Shown in pieces: positions 7,393 to 17,500 of a DNA stretch of 64,000 bases. Within the stretch, counting starts at the first letter, position 1. Each line of letters opens with the position of its first letter. Position numbers and translations under genes: made by a program. Below the pieces are notes generated by a model that worked only from the letters and a program-made list of their open reading frames with translations, had not been told where the DNA came from and ran no database searches. Source of the stretch: a virus; IMG/VR virus record IMGVR_UViG_3300046323_000419, positions 36,364-100,363 of that record; one strand, 5' to 3'.

Positions 7393-9606
7393 ATGGCTAA
7401 AATAACATCAACTTTACCTTCTAAAGGGTTAGGAATTTCGATACATAATAATTTACAAGGTTTAAACGTAGGTGATTATCAACACTTAACCGTTGCAGAA
7501 AAATCAGCGTTGGTTAGTGGTTCAGGAACTACGAATAGAATACCAAAGTTTAATAGTTCAAATACGTTAGTAGATAGTTCTATTTTAGATACGGGGAATA
7601 TATTAATAGGTACTACAACAGATAACGGAGTAGACGCTTTACAAGTTACAGGAAGCGTAGGATTAAATACCGCCCCTACAACAAGCGCAGGGGGGTATGA
7701 CATTCTTACAAGGAATACAAGTACAGGACAGGTTGAGAAAGTGGCTAGTAGTGTAATTGAAAACATAACTTTCCCATCTGATTTACCTATATTACATAGT
7801 ACTGCGAAAAAATTGAAATTCGTAATGTACTGGCCACAATTATCTCCATATATGGATTGGTGGAAAGAATTAGACAACAATATGTTTAATTGGTCAGATA
7901 TTGATAGTGACTTGTATATGATTAAATTTAGTCTAGGTGCTAATGCGGTAAGAATATTTATATATTATGATAACCAATTTAGACAAACCGGAACTTTAGG
8001 CTGGACGGATGGGGCGGGGAATCACAACCCAATTAGACTTGATCAATTAAAACAATTCATTTCGTTAGCCGAAGAATTTGAACTGGATGTCATTGTAACA
8101 ATGTATCAATTACTTCCAGCATTAACTCCAGCTGACAACTGGGATTTCTTGGAAACAGACATTGAACACTATACGTCATTTCATACATGGATTTTAAATG
8201 GGATTAAAGAGCATAAAAACGTAACTTGTTACAATCTAATGAATGAACCTGATGGATATGGAGTATTTGCGGATCCAGCATTGGGTGGTAGAGTATTGAC
8301 ATTTTTAAATATATTAAGAAACGTAGGTAAAACAGTTGCTCCAAATTTAAAATGTATTGTTAATGCAACAACACATGACAATTCATTTAGAAGATTCCCA
8401 AATACACCAGCGGAAGCTAATAGTATCTATGACATCACAGATGTTTTGGCTCATAATTCATTTAGATGGGCAGATACAGGTGATTGGCCTGGAACAAATT
8501 TTCAAACTCAATTGGCTTATTTGAACGCGAAAAACGTTCTGAACAAACCTATTGCAATGATGGAATGCGGTTTTCCGGCTAACTATGCTCAACAATTAGT
8601 AGAAGGGTTTCCATTATTTAACGAATCTGGCGAACTCATTGAAGGTAATGCGAGTTCTACTGATGAAAGCATAGTTCCTCAAGGAAATATATTTGATAGA
8701 CCTATTGGACGAGTAGGTGGTTTACCGCACACACAAGATAACCAAGCCAAAAGTGTTGGAGAAGCAATTGCAATGGCAGAAAGATATGACTTAGATGGTC
8801 TTGGAATTTGGTCAGCATTTGATCATAAAGCAAAATTTCTTATTGGTCCAAATGCCGCACCATACGTGTACCGTGACCCATTTGGACTTATTGATAAAAA
8901 CAGAGTAGTGTTACCAGCAGGTAAACTATTCAAGTACGCTTTAACAGAAAAATATCCATATAATTTAAAACACAAGTTGTCCTTATCATCAGGTACAGTA
9001 GGTGGCGATGCTAGAATTAATGGACTTGGAGGATATAATACAGTAGATACAACTAAAAATACCCCCAATGGTGTTTATCTAGGTGTTGGAGGGTCTTATT
9101 GGAATTCAGAAGCGTTAGCAGTTTCATTTCCAACTAAGATAGTGTTAAATTTTACAATTAGGACAGCTTATACTCACCAAGAGCCTATGATCATAAGTAT
9201 TCTTACTAATGGTAAGCAGCTTGATTTTAGATATAAAGTTTATGGAGTAAATTCTTGGCAACGATTAGATGCGACAAGCGCAGATATTGATAGAGGTTGG
9301 GCAAGCAACTCACCTGTTTTAGGAGTTGGAAATCACTCTTTAATGATAGATTTCTCCACAGTTGACTTAAGTCCTACAATAACTATCGATGGGATATTGT
9401 TAGATTATTCTGCTTCAGGAATCGAACCTTTTGATTTATGGATGTTGGCTGATGGATTTAGAATTGTAGTTAGAAATAACTCAGATTCTCCAATAGATTT
9501 AAAAGAAATCCTTGCACAAGGTACAACAGAGGGAGAAAGTATTGTTATGAACCGAGAATTTGCAAAGCCTATAATTAGAAAAGAACTTATACCAAGAAAA
9601 TTGTAA
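7393..9606 (+). CDS. Tail fibre/spike with GH5-like glycoside hydrolase domain
   Basis: A 737-residue protein. Residues about 1-120 are a fibre-type N-terminus (LTVAEKSALVSGSG, then TNRIPKFNSSNTLVDSS) used by Bacteroidetes phages to attach fibres. Residues about 130-520 look like a GH5-type (beta/alpha)8 glycosidase: LMNEPDG supplies a candidate acid/base E285 and MMECGFP a candidate nucleophile E391. Residues about 530-737 are beta-rich (GGDARINGLGGYNT and later strands), suggesting a carbohydrate-binding domain. Base composition is more GC-rich than in the neighbours, which suggests acquisition of the enzyme domain. Predicted role: binding to and cutting host surface or capsular polysaccharide. 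Substrate unknown. Confidence 0.7.
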   Translation: MAKITSTLPSKGLGISIHNNLQGLNVGDYQHLTVAEKSALVSGSGTTNRIPKFNSSNTLVDSSILDTGNILIGTTTDNGVDALQVTGSVGLNTAPTTSAGGYDILTRNTSTGQVEKVASSVIENITFPSDLPILHSTAKKLKFVMYWPQLSPYMDWWKELDNNMFNWSDIDSDLYMIKFSLGANAVRIFIYYDNQFRQTGTLGWTDGAGNHNPIRLDQLKQFISLAEEFELDVIVTMYQLLPALTPADNWDFLETDIEHYTSFHTWILNGIKEHKNVTCYNLMNEPDGYGVFADPALGGRVLTFLNILRNVGKTVAPNLKCIVNATTHDNSFRRFPNTPAEANSIYDITDVLAHNSFRWADTGDWPGTNFQTQLAYLNAKNVLNKPIAMMECGFPANYAQQLVEGFPLFNESGELIEGNASSTDESIVPQGNIFDRPIGRVGGLPHTQDNQAKSVGEAIAMAERYDLDGLGIWSAFDHKAKFLIGPNAAPYVYRDPFGLIDKNRVVLPAGKLFKYALTEKYPYNLKHKLSLSSGTVGGDARINGLGGYNTVDTTKNTPNGVYLGVGGSYWNSEALAVSFPTKIVLNFTIRTAYTHQEPMIISILTNGKQLDFRYKVYGVNSWQRLDATSADIDRGWASNSPVLGVGNHSLMIDFSTVDLSPTITIDGILLDYSASGIEPFDLWMLADGFRIVVRNNSDSPIDLKEILAQGTTEGESIVMNREFAKPIIRKELIPRKL

Positions 9607-9631
9607 AATAAAATGACAAAAACAATAGAAA

Positions 9632-9724
9632 ATGAGTAAATTTTTAAGCCTTAATTGGCAGGACTTCCGGAAAAATATGTTAATGACACTACTAACATAT
9701 GGTGGTTATTTACAAAAAAACTAA
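9632..9724 (+). CDS. Possible 30-residue ORF, maybe a remnant
   Basis: An ATG-started frame encodes 30 residues beginning MSKFLSLNWQDFRKN and containing a short hydrophobic stretch (MLMTLLTYGGYL). The start resembles N-termini of longer small membrane proteins in Bacteroidetes phages, but here the frame ends early. It lies in the 143-base gap between the fibre and the lysis cassette, where a holin would be expected. After it come near-identical AAAAACTAAAT repeats. It could be a tiny holin-like peptide, a truncated remnant or chance. Confidence 0.25.
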   Translation: MSKFLSLNWQDFRKNMLMTLLTYGGYLQKN

Positions 9725-9749
9725 ATAAAAACTAAATAAAAACTAAAAT

Positions 9750-10121
9750 ATGATAGATAGTGAAGATGCTAAAGATGTATTAGTTAAAGTTATTGATACA
9801 GAACCTAATAATAGAAGTTGGGTTTTGTCATTAATTCTAAATATAATTTTAGCAGCAGCCTGTTTTTTTTGTTATTCTAGAATGATAAATGCTGAAAATA
9901 GAGAAGTAAATTTATCTCAAAAATTAGATATTCAAAAATCTTTAAATTTAGCAGATAGTAAAGATTGTTTAAAAGCAATTAGAGAAGCTGAAAAAAATAA
10001 AGATTTAGAATGGTCTATTAAAGTAGATAATTTACAAACTATTTACAATAAAGAATTAAAAGAAAAAGCTGAAAAATTAGAAAGGCAGATTAAAGAAATT
10101 AATAAAAAAGTAGGTAGATGA
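9750..10121 (+). CDS. Inner-membrane spanin-like (Rz-type) protein
   Basis: A 123-residue protein with a short cytoplasmic N-terminus, one membrane segment at about residues 24-43 (VLSLILNIILAAACFFCY) and a long charged coiled-coil periplasmic region (about 50-123, ending in KLERQIKEINKKVGR). This is the i-spanin architecture. Its TGA stop overlaps the ATG of the next gene (ATGA), and a GH19 endolysin follows, so it sits in a classic lysis cassette. Spanins fuse inner and outer membrane at the end of lysis. No sequence-level homology is claimed; the call rests on architecture and context. Confidence 0.6.
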   Translation: MIDSEDAKDVLVKVIDTEPNNRSWVLSLILNIILAAACFFCYSRMINAENREVNLSQKLDIQKSLNLADSKDCLKAIREAEKNKDLEWSIKVDNLQTIYNKELKEKAEKLERQIKEINKKVGR

Positions 10122-10300
10122 AAATATATATATGTTTAATTTTAATGTTTGTAACTACAACAAGTTATAAGAAATCTGATAAAATTTCTTTTATACAAGA
10201 AAGATTTTTAATAGAAAAAAGTTTAAATCATACAGAAAAAGAAATTGAAAAAATTAATAAAATCTTAGATAATAAATATCACAAATTTAAAACTAAATAA
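10118..10300 (+). CDS. Putative outer-membrane spanin partner lacking a lipobox Cys
   Basis: A 60-residue protein with a basic start, a hydrophobic stretch (ICLILMFVTTTS, residues 5-16) and a charged helical rest. Size, overlap with the i-spanin-like gene and layout match an o-spanin. However, where a lipoprotein cysteine would be expected after VTTTS there is Tyr17 (TAT at 10166-10168), one base away from TGT (Cys). Either it is cleaved or anchored differently, or it is a decaying or recently changed o-spanin. The alternative is an unrelated small secreted protein. Confidence 0.45.
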   Translation: MKIYICLILMFVTTTSYKKSDKISFIQERFLIEKSLNHTEKEIEKINKILDNKYHKFKTK

Positions 10301-10308
10301 ATATTATC

Positions 10309-10896
10309 ATGGATAAAGCTTTAGAATTAAGTGAAAAATATAAAAGTTTACTAAATAAAAATAATATTAATACATTATTAAGATTATCTCATTTTTTTGC
10401 ACAATTAACTCATGAAAGTGGTTTAAAACCAATTAGCGAAAATTTAAATTATTCTGAAAAAGGTTTATTAACTATTTTTAAAAAATATTTTAATAATATT
10501 ACAGCTAAAAAATATGCTAGAAACTCTGAAGCTATAGCTAATAAAGTTTACGCTAATCGAGGAGGTAATGGTAATGAAAAATCAGGAGATGGTTGGAAAT
10601 ATCGTGGTAAAGGATTTATACAAATAACTCTTAAAGATAATTATAAATCTTTATCTAAAGATACAGGTATTGATTATTTTAATAATCCTAATCTATTATT
10701 GACAGAAGCTGATAGTATGATTTCATCAATATGGTATTGGAATAAAATTAATGGTAATAAATATGCAGATAATGATGATTTAGATACTATTAGTGATTTA
10801 ATAAATATGGGTAAAAAGACAATTAAAATTGGAGATTCGAATGGCTATATAAATAGGCGTAATCATTTGAATAAATTAAAAAAATTATTTAAATAA
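10309..10896 (+). CDS. Endolysin, GH19 chitinase/lysozyme family
   Basis: A 195-residue single-domain GH19-type enzyme. Visible hallmarks are HFFAQLTHESG (residues 28-38, with candidate catalytic E36), ENLNYS (44-49), YANRGGNGNEKSGDGWKYRGKG (81-102) and FIQIT (103-107), in the order of phage GH19 endolysins. It cleaves glycan strands of peptidoglycan for host lysis. There is no signal peptide, so export would need a holin, which is not obvious here. It is downstream of the spanin-like pair and upstream of another membrane-anchored protein. Confidence 0.85.
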   Translation: MDKALELSEKYKSLLNKNNINTLLRLSHFFAQLTHESGLKPISENLNYSEKGLLTIFKKYFNNITAKKYARNSEAIANKVYANRGGNGNEKSGDGWKYRGKGFIQITLKDNYKSLSKDTGIDYFNNPNLLLTEADSMISSIWYWNKINGNKYADNDDLDTISDLINMGKKTIKIGDSNGYINRRNHLNKLKKLFK

Positions 10897-10902
10897 AAGA
10901 TT

Positions 10903-11535
10903 ATGAATATAAATTTAAAAGAAATTATAATATGGATATTAATATTAATTTTATGTTTTTTTATAGGTAGATGGACATCTCCTGTAGAAACTAAAATTGT
11001 AAAGATAACTATACCATCAACATCAGGTAATTCATCCATTATAAATAACCCTAAACCTATTATAACAATTAAAGATAGCCTAGTCTATAAAGATAGTTTA
11101 ATTTATACTGATAATCCAATTAATAAACAAATCATACAAGATTATCTTGAGTTAGAAAATAGATATACTGGATTAGAATTAAAAACACAGCAGTTATTAA
11201 AATTTGTAAATCTTTCACAAATTAGAAAATATCAAATTCCTTTTGAGAATGATACTATTAAAATTATAGGAGATATAGAAGTTCAAGGTGAATTAAAATC
11301 TTTAAAATATAATTGGATAATTAAAGAAAAAACTTTTGATACTACTGTTGAAATTAAAAAACCAACAATGAATTTATTATTAGGGGGTAGTGTATCAAAT
11401 AATATAGATTTAAATAAGTTTAATATTAATGCTAATATAGGTATTCAACGTAAAAATGGTGACCTTATATTAGGCTCTTATGGAACATTTGATAAAACAA
11501 TTCAAGTTGGATATTTAGTTAATTTAAAACTATAA
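10903..11535 (+). CDS. Membrane-anchored protein of the lysis cassette
   Basis: A 210-residue protein with an N-terminal membrane segment (about residues 8-23, IIIWILILILCFFIG), a Ser/Pro/Asn-rich linker with repeated KDSLVYKDSLIY, a short coiled coil (about 75-105) and a beta-rich C-terminus ending in YLVNLKL. It begins 6 bases after the endolysin stop. The topology resembles a single-chain spanin or a Bacteroidetes-phage Rz-like protein, but the same shape occurs in unrelated anchored proteins. It is the last gene before a promoter gap. Confidence 0.5.
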   Translation: MNINLKEIIIWILILILCFFIGRWTSPVETKIVKITIPSTSGNSSIINNPKPIITIKDSLVYKDSLIYTDNPINKQIIQDYLELENRYTGLELKTQQLLKFVNLSQIRKYQIPFENDTIKIIGDIEVQGELKSLKYNWIIKEKTFDTTVEIKKPTMNLLLGGSVSNNIDLNKFNINANIGIQRKNGDLILGSYGTFDKTIQVGYLVNLKL

Positions 11536-11590
11536 TAAAAATAATTATAAAATAATTGCAATTTTATTAGGTTTTTACAAAAAAATATAT

Positions 11591-11598
11591 TATCTTTG
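11591..11598 (+). promoter_or_regulatory. Bacteroidetes-type -7 box (TATCTTTG)
   Basis: TATCTTTG matches the Bacteroidetes consensus TAnnTTTG, lies 24 bases before the ATG of the phosphoesterase gene and is in an 87-base gap. A TTG at 11556-11558 is farther upstream than the usual -33 spacing, so only the -7 half is convincing. The same 12-base string TATCTTTGTAAT occurs in the gap at 18.68 kb, suggesting a shared late promoter type. Confidence 0.55.
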
Positions 11599-11622
11599 TA
11601 ATTATTAATCAACATATTATAT

Positions 11623-12567
11623 ATGAAGCTGGAAGAAATAAAAGAATTTTTAAGAAATAAACAAGGATATATTAAATTTGGTGCTTATAAATTATCAACA
11701 ATATTAGATGTTGATGAAGATTTATGTTATCAAGCATTAGGTGAAATTCGTAAAGAATTTAAAAATAAATACGAATATAAAAAACCTTTATTTGAAGATT
11801 ATAAAAATAGAACTATCGATAATAAACCTAAAACAACTGAAGACGTTTTTAAAAATGCTTTTAAATATACAACATTATCTAAAACTCCTCATGAAAGTTT
11901 TATTAAAAAATCTAAAACTGGTAAAAATGTTTTAGTTATTGGTGATTTACACGAACCTTTTTGTTTAGATGGTTATTTAGAACATTGTATCAAAACCTAC
12001 AGTAAATATAAATGTAATGAGGTAGTGTTTATAGGCGATATAATAGATAATCATGCTAGTTCGTATCACGAAACTGATCCAGATGGATATAGTGCCGGAA
12101 AAGAACTTAAATTAGCGATACAACGAATAAAACAATGGTATAGTGCTTTTCCAAAAGCAACTATAATCATAGGTAATCACGATAGACTTATAATGCGTAA
12201 AGCACAAACAGCAGGTTTATCGAGAATGTGGATTAAAGACTATGCTGAAGTACTGGGTACACCAGGTTGGAATTTTACAGATTCAATTGAAATAGATGAC
12301 GTATTATATATTCATGGAGAAGGTGGTACTGCTAGAGCAAGGGTGCGTAGAGACTTACAATCTATTGTACAAGGTCATTTACATAGTCAAGCATATATTG
12401 ATTGGTGTGTAGGTGCTAAATTTAAACTATTTGGAATGCAAGTAGGATGTGGAATTAATCATGAATCTTATGCAATGGCATATGGTAAAGAAGGTCCTAA
12501 ACCTGCTATAGCATGTGGGGTAATTCTTCAAGGTGAAGTACCGATAAATATAATGATGAATTTATAA
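11623..12567 (+). CDS. Calcineurin-like metallophosphoesterase
   Basis: A 314-residue protein. Residues about 1-45 look like a winged-helix/HTH segment; the catalytic domain starts near residue 100. The metal-binding motifs of the family are all visible: VIGDLH (D108, H110), FIGDIID (D139), GNHD (184-187), YIHGEGG and a late GHLH. Enzymes of this family hydrolyse phosphomono- or diesters, nucleotides or nucleic acids; the substrate cannot be predicted. It has its own promoter and terminator within the late strand. A second enzyme of the superfamily is on the other strand at 48.4-48.9 kb. Confidence 0.8.
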   Translation: MKLEEIKEFLRNKQGYIKFGAYKLSTILDVDEDLCYQALGEIRKEFKNKYEYKKPLFEDYKNRTIDNKPKTTEDVFKNAFKYTTLSKTPHESFIKKSKTGKNVLVIGDLHEPFCLDGYLEHCIKTYSKYKCNEVVFIGDIIDNHASSYHETDPDGYSAGKELKLAIQRIKQWYSAFPKATIIIGNHDRLIMRKAQTAGLSRMWIKDYAEVLGTPGWNFTDSIEIDDVLYIHGEGGTARARVRRDLQSIVQGHLHSQAYIDWCVGAKFKLFGMQVGCGINHESYAMAYGKEGPKPAIACGVILQGEVPINIMMNL

Positions 12568-12580
12568 ATAACAAAATATG

Positions 12581-12609
12581 ACCCCAGCCATAACGGTCTG
12601 GGGTTTTTT
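12581..12609 (+). terminator. Intrinsic terminator
   Basis: ACCCCAG (12581-12587) pairs with CTGGGGT (12598-12604), and the following T-run continues to 12609. It ends the phosphoesterase transcript just before the neck module. It would lie inside the next gene if that gene started at the upstream ATG at 12578, which argues for the later start at 12623. Confidence 0.85.
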
Positions 12610-12622
12610 ATTAAATAAACAT

Positions 12623-13303
12623 ATGAAAATAAATAAAATAATTTACGATATTCGTACTGCAATAAGAGATACTGTGGATGATCAACGTTTTTCCGACAGG
12701 TATTTAATTCATCTATACAATTTAAAACGTAGTAAATACTTACGTAATGATGCTAATAATTTACAAAAATTAATAGATAATTCAATATTACAGAAATTCT
12801 GTATGGATATGGAAGAAGTATCCGTTAATGAATGTGGTTTAGACTACGATTGCGACACGATAATGCGTTCAAAGACCATTATACCAATTCCATTAGAATT
12901 ACATCTTAAATCAGCTATAACAGAGGTTAAACCAACTGTTAAAATAAGTAAACCATTTAACTTTGTTAATAAAGAACGAGCTATTTGGAGTCAGTATTCA
13001 CCTTTTGCAGAATCAATCTATGCTTTTTTAGATACAGATAAGTATTTGTATTTAATTAGTAAATCTGAAACAGTTAAATTAATTGACTGTATTACAGTAA
13101 CAGGTATATTTGAAGATCCTTTAGAATTACAAAATTATAAAAATTGTTGTGGTTGTGAAGAACCTAAATCTTGTTTTGATATAGATGACACTGAATACCC
13201 ATTACAATCACATCATATTGATTCAATAAGAGGTGAAATCATACAAACTCTTGTAGGCTCTTTAAAATTACCTCAAGATGAAATAAATAATGCTAATGAT
13301 TAA
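12623..13303 (+). CDS. crAss-like neck/ring structural protein
   Basis: A 226-residue protein starting MKINKIIYDIRTAIRDT. An ATG 45 bases upstream is in frame but lies inside a terminator hairpin, so I choose 12623. The N-terminal helices (about 1-60) and the VTGIFEDPLEL segment (about 165) followed by a Cys-rich patch (NCCGCEEPKSC) match my memory of crAss-like tail-ring proteins. The next gene overlaps it by 14 bases. It should be part of the neck that joins portal and tail. The ring number is not assignable from sequence. Confidence 0.6.
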   Translation: MKINKIIYDIRTAIRDTVDDQRFSDRYLIHLYNLKRSKYLRNDANNLQKLIDNSILQKFCMDMEEVSVNECGLDYDCDTIMRSKTIIPIPLELHLKSAITEVKPTVKISKPFNFVNKERAIWSQYSPFAESIYAFLDTDKYLYLISKSETVKLIDCITVTGIFEDPLELQNYKNCCGCEEPKSCFDIDDTEYPLQSHHIDSIRGEIIQTLVGSLKLPQDEINNAND

Positions 13304-13808
13304 TCTCAGAGGAGAAGGTCGTATTAATACGGATTTTGGTATTAAAGATTATTACGATTATTATAAATCTAAATCTAAAGAACCTAAATCTAAAACTTTA
13401 TTTGATAAAGTAGTTTATGATTTTAATAAAAGAATTGTAGAAAGTATTATTAATGAGGGTTTAGAATTTACACCTGTTAAAACTAAATTTACATTTTGTA
13501 TTAGAAAGAATAAACGAGGTATTAAATTAGTTGATAATAAAGTTGTGAACACTCATCCTATTGATTGGAAAACTACAACTCAATTATGGGAAAATGATGA
13601 AGAAGCTAAAGATAAAAAGTTAATTATTAGATTTTTAAATAATCATACATCTAAGTATGTATTTAGAATTTTAATGTTAAAGGGTAAAGGTAGTTATTTA
13701 AATAAAAGATTTTTTAGATATAAACCGCCACGTTCTTTTCAAAGAACTTTAGCTAAAAGGATACTAAATCCAAATTTAGAAAATTATGAAGCATATAGAC
13801 AATATTAA
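13290..13808 (+). CDS. Conserved neck-region virion protein
   Basis: A 172-residue basic protein without a signal peptide or membrane segment. A C-terminal basic tract (KRFFRYKPPRSFQRTLAK, about residues 135-155) is a pattern I associate with a conserved crAss-like gene in the tail-ring cluster. It overlaps the upstream ring gene by 14 bases and is followed by another ring-type gene after 12 bases. It is probably an assembly or structural component of the neck. No enzyme motif is visible. Confidence 0.55.
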   Translation: MLMINLRGEGRINTDFGIKDYYDYYKSKSKEPKSKTLFDKVVYDFNKRIVESIINEGLEFTPVKTKFTFCIRKNKRGIKLVDNKVVNTHPIDWKTTTQLWENDEEAKDKKLIIRFLNNHTSKYVFRILMLKGKGSYLNKRFFRYKPPRSFQRTLAKRILNPNLENYEAYRQY

Positions 13809-13820
13809 ATATATAAAATT

Positions 13821-14531
13821 ATGATGACAGGACGTACTGTAAGTATTGGAAATATACTATGGAAAGTATTAAAACAACCAATTGTACAAGATTTAAAATA
13901 TGAAGATGCTGCAGAATATGCAATTGAATATTTAAGATTAATAGGCGCTTCTTTAGTTTTTGAAGATAAAGTTGAACGTATTAAACTTAATAATTATAAA
14001 GGATTATTACCTGTAAATTTAATCAATATTAAAGGAGTTGCTTATTCAGATTCTGAATGTGAAGGTGGTGTTGCTATGAGATACGCTAGTAACATTTATC
14101 ATACAGATATTCAAAATAATAGAGATTGTGATGTTTTTCAAGAACACACATATATAACTCAAAATAATGTTATAACAACCTCAATGAAAGATGGTTGGGT
14201 TAATATTTCATACAGTGCATTGGCTACAGATGAATTTGGTTACCCTTTAATACCTGATAATGAATCGTTTAAAGTTGCTTTAGAATATTATATTATTCAT
14301 AGAACTTTGGAAGGATTATGGTCAATGGGTAAAATTACAGATAAAGTGTTTCAATATTATGAACAAAAGCGCCATTATTATTCAGCACAAGCTACTAATT
14401 CAATGATTATTAAAAATATGGATCAAATGGAAACTATGATGAATTCAATTAATCGAATGATTTTAGATGTCAATCCACAAGAAACATTTTATAAAAATTT
14501 TGGAATAAAAGAAGTAATTAAACAAAAATAA
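13821..14531 (+). CDS. crAss-like ring/neck structural protein
   Basis: A 236-residue protein. The helical N-terminus (about 1-45, YEDAAEYAIEYLRLIGA), a beta-rich middle and a helical C-terminus with a coiled coil (about 165-215) follow the pattern of crAss-like tail ring proteins that stack under the portal. It is 2 bases before the very large tail protein, an order shared among Crassvirales genomes. An alternative start at the second Met is trivial. The function is inferred from pattern and order. Confidence 0.6.
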   Translation: MMTGRTVSIGNILWKVLKQPIVQDLKYEDAAEYAIEYLRLIGASLVFEDKVERIKLNNYKGLLPVNLINIKGVAYSDSECEGGVAMRYASNIYHTDIQNNRDCDVFQEHTYITQNNVITTSMKDGWVNISYSALATDEFGYPLIPDNESFKVALEYYIIHRTLEGLWSMGKITDKVFQYYEQKRHYYSAQATNSMIIKNMDQMETMMNSINRMILDVNPQETFYKNFGIKEVIKQK

Positions 14532-14533
14532 TT

Positions 14534-17500
14534 ATGACAAATAAATTTATTACACATAGTTATGTAGGAATGCAAAAAGATATTTCAAATAGTAAATATC
14601 AACCAAATTTTTATTATGATGCAAAAAATATAAAGATTAATGCTACAACCGATCAAAGTACTTCATCAATTACAAATGAAAAAGGTAATAGTTTACTATT
14701 TTCAATACCGATTCCTATAATTAATTATGAGACTAATGTAATTAATTACGCTAGTAAAACATTATCTTATACAACTTCTGAAATTATAGGAGATAATCAA
14801 AGTTCAATTCAGTATATAATTGGTAACACTACTTATAGAGAGGGTGCTATATTATTTACAACTGATAATTTAGGGTGTGATTGTGTATGGAAATTTAGAT
14901 TTTCAGATAATGATTTAGAGTTATTGTATTTAAGAAACATGGGCTTTAGTACATCTAGACCCATTCAAGCTATTAATAATTTTGAAAATATAAATATTGA
15001 TAAAGTATATTGGGTAGACGGTTTAAATCAATTAAGATTTATAAATATAGAACATTCAATAATTAATGAAGATTTAGAAGAATTAATTGATATACCATTA
15101 AGTGTTATAAATATGGTTGGTAAATCTACATTAACACAGCCTGTTATAACTAATATATCTGTTGGAGGAATCCACACTTCTGGTAGAATTCAATACGCAT
15201 ATAATTTATATAGATTAAATTCTTCTCAAACTAAAATAAGTCCTTTTAGTGAACTAATATCTTTAGACAAAGGTGCGTTAGGTGGAGGTGAAATAAATGA
15301 ATCAGTTAGTTCAGCACCTATTATAACTATTACTAATATTGATACATCATATACTAATATTAGAATATATGCTATTAAATATACGTCTTATAATGAAATA
15401 CCAAGTATATCATTAATTGATGATAGGGCTATACCATCAACTGGTATTATTGAAATATTTGATGATGGTAATATAATTAGTACATTATCTTTAGAAGAGT
15501 TTATATTTTTAGGTTCGGATATAATAATACCAAAACATATTAACACAAAGTTTAATAGATTATTTTTAGCAAATTATAATGAAATAAATTTTAATGTAGA
15601 TATCGATACTAAAGCATATTCTTTTGCCCCAAGTGGTGAATCTATTATATACAAAGATTTATTCTTAGATGGGAATGTTCCAAATGGAACACCTTTCATA
15701 ATAGTAAATGATATTGATTATGATAACCCAGAACTTATTAAACATGATAGTGTAAACTTAAATTATAATGTTTATAAATACCAAAAAGACGGAATTACAT
15801 TAGGTGGAGAAGGTAAATATTTGAAATATAAATTAACTCAAGATACAGTTTATAATAAAAATAATCAATATTTTAAAGATGATGAAATATATAGAATAGG
15901 TATTGAGTTTTTTAATAATTATGGTCAATTTTCACAACCTAAATGGATTGCTGATTTTAGAGCACCAAGTGGTAATTTAACTGGTAATTATAATACTTTA
16001 GAAGTTACTTTAAAACCAGAATTATTTAGTTGGTTATCTACAAATGTATTTGAATCAGATTATCAAAAACCTATTGGTTATAAAATTATGATAGCTGAAC
16101 GTACAATTAACGATAGAACCATTATAGCCAATGGATTAGTTAGTCCAATGATGGTTAATGATAAATCAAATGAAGATATACCTATTGATTATTCTAGTGT
16201 AAGTGATGTAAATTATGTTAGAGATAAAGCTAAAACATTACCTAAATTACCAAATTTTACAACTAGAAATTGTAATACATTTAGCAATTATGGATTAGTT
16301 CAACCATTATATAAAGCTAAACATTTAAAAGATATGAATACTCTTCGTAATTCACCTGATACTGAAATACAAAGAGCAGATGTTGGTTCAGATACTTCTG
16401 GTAGATTATATCAATTTAATTCAATGTTACAACTATATTCACCAGAAGTAATGTTTGGGAATACAGTTTCAGTTTCTGATAGTACTAAATTAAGGGTTAA
16501 AGGTTCATTGAAAAATAATATAAATAATTCATGGAGTAGGAAATACGAAGCTTCTCAATCTATTATTTTAGATGAAGTTAAAGCATTAGGTGGATTAACT
16601 CAAGCTTATTCAACATCATTTGATCCAATTCTTGGGGAAGCTGCTGCACCATTAAATATGGGGTTGATATCTCATCCAGCGGATTCTAATCCAGATAGAG
16701 TTACTCATACAATGTTTCATAGAGGTTATGGTAATTTAGAACCTGAACTTGGAATTAATGATTTGTTTACACCTTCAATTTCTGAAACAATTTTGGATAT
16801 TTATGGAAAACCAGAAGTGACTGAAAAAGGTCAATCTGGTACAAATTATAATAATGATCCAAATTACAGATATGTAAATTCACTACAAGGTGTATTAACA
16901 GACGCTAATACTTATTTTGATAATGATGGTAAATTTCAAAGAAGAATTGTATCTATAAATAGTTATGGTAATAGATGTATTACAATTGTACCAGGATTAA
17001 ATAATCCATCAATAAATCATTGGGATAGACCTAAATTAGAATCTATATTTTTAAGTACAGGTTTAAGTGGTGACAACAATGGTATAATAGTTGAACTTAT
17101 AAAAAATGATAATGAAATTTATTTAGGTAATATATATGGAGGTAATAGTTATGAAGATAAATTAAGAACTAATTATATTGAAATTGGAACATTTAAAGAA
17201 TTAAATTCATTAGATACAACTATAAATATATCATCACCTGGTGACACATACGTTAATACTTTTACTTTTGCTAGAATTGTTAGAACAGATGTTGATATTA
17301 TGGCGGAAGGAACATATGTATTAGAAGAGATTGTTCAATTTATAACTGAAACAACTATAGATTTAAAAAATAGAAATGATTTAAGTTTGCAACCTTGGGA
17401 TGCTAGATTTCAACCTTATGATTCAGAGTATCACAAATATAATAAAGTTTATTCCCAATTACCAAATTTAGCACAAAGAAGAAGTGTTGATTATAATACA

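Noticed and set aside
12578-12622. Upstream start for the ring gene
   Set aside because: The 15 extra codons lie over a perfect intrinsic terminator.
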